Source of the DNA: Enterobacterales bacterium
GTDB taxonomy: Bacteria > Pseudomonadota > Gammaproteobacteria > Enterobacterales > Succinivibrionaceae
NCBI GenBank assembly: GCA_900768635.1
Contig: CAAGDP010000171.1
Coordinates: 1 to 5,943, forward strand
DNA: 5,943 nt
Direction: 5' to 3'
Part shown: positions 5,825 through 5,943 of the stretch, piece by piece
Layout of the letters: each line of letters begins with the position of its first letter
Numbering within the stretch: position 1 is the stretch's first letter
Made by a program: the position numbers and the translations under genes
The notes under the pieces: model-generated
What the model saw: the letters and a program-made list of their open reading frames with translations, nothing else
Databases searched by the model: none
What the model was told of the DNA's origin: nothing

Positions 5825-5943
5825 TGTGAAAAACATCAGTCTGGTTACTTAACCTTTTTCATTTCAATATAACATTCTTTCTGACAGAAGCTGATACCGT
5901 AGCAATAGATCTCAGTTATGATGTCATCTATAAATTCATCAGC
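5825..5943 (-). repeat. direct repeat copy 2 (C-terminus of the next family member)
   Basis: This is the partner of the block at 5213-5327, in the same orientation, about 600 bp away and continuing off the right edge. It keeps an open reading frame throughout, which makes it the reference for reading the lesions in copy 1. Confidence 0.85.
5845..5943 (-). CDS. C-terminal end of a second AAA-ATPase-like / PD-(D/E)XK family protein (partial)
   Basis: The last 32 codons of a gene entering from the right edge end in TAA at 5845-5847. The peptide reads ADEFIDDIITEIYCYGISFC followed by QKECYIEMKKVK. The YCYGISFCQKEC motif is typical of the extreme C-terminus of the family with an N-terminal AAA-ATPase-like domain and C-terminal PD-(D/E)XK nuclease domain (YGIAFCGKxC in many members). 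It matches the corrected C-terminus of the neighbouring pseudogene closely. It is too short for the tracker to list, and whether the rest of the gene is intact cannot be seen here. It lies upstream of, and in the same direction as, the pseudogene, so the two are tandem paralogues. Confidence 0.8.
   Translation of the reverse strand, partial: ADEFIDDIITEIYCYGISFCQKECYIEMKKVK

Noticed and set aside
1..5943. CRISPR array, tRNA or rRNA genes, complete insertion sequence
   Set aside because: No regularly spaced repeats, no cloverleaf or rRNA core sequence, and no intact transposase or terminal repeats were seen on either strand.

Overview
The window carries a compact biotin-synthesis gene cluster on the minus strand, followed upstream (right side) by relics of a multi-copy AAA-ATPase-like/PD-(D/E)XK gene family. 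The four biotin proteins resemble the gammaproteobacterial versions: BioA has the same length and catalytic numbering as E. coli BioA, and BioB and the C-terminus of BioC also align well by eye. The sequence is moderately AT-rich. Together with the ATPase/nuclease family, which is common in anaerobic and host-associated bacteria, this fits a gammaproteobacterium, possibly a gut anaerobe such as a Succinivibrionaceae member. That placement is an inference with low confidence.

Layout, left to right. Positions 1-285 hold no confident gene, only two short plus-strand open stretches in different frames and a hairpin followed by a T-run. Positions 286-4826 hold bioC, bioF, bioB and bioA, all on the minus strand, so transcription runs bioA-bioB-bioF-bioC. 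bioB/bioF and bioF/bioC overlap, and bioA and bioB are 62 bp apart. A good extended -10 promoter lies just upstream of bioA. Positions 4827-5230 are an intergenic stretch with a nested inverted repeat and only tiny open frames. Positions 5231-5751 are a heavily decayed AAA-ATPase-like gene: frameshifts, a stop codon and a large internal deletion, but both ends still recognisable. Positions 5845-5943 are the clean C-terminus of a second, tandem member of the same family that runs off the right edge.

Function. BioC methylates malonyl-ACP so that fatty acid synthesis can build a pimeloyl chain. BioF condenses pimeloyl-ACP (or -CoA) with alanine to KAPA, BioA transaminates KAPA to DAPA, and BioB inserts sulfur into dethiobiotin. 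Dethiobiotin synthetase (BioD) and a pimeloyl-ACP methyl ester esterase (BioH or an analogue) are needed to complete the route and are not in the window. I found no strongly novel system. The most informative unusual items are the reconstructed pseudogene with its tandem paralogue, the enlarged BioC, and the nested palindrome upstream of the operon.
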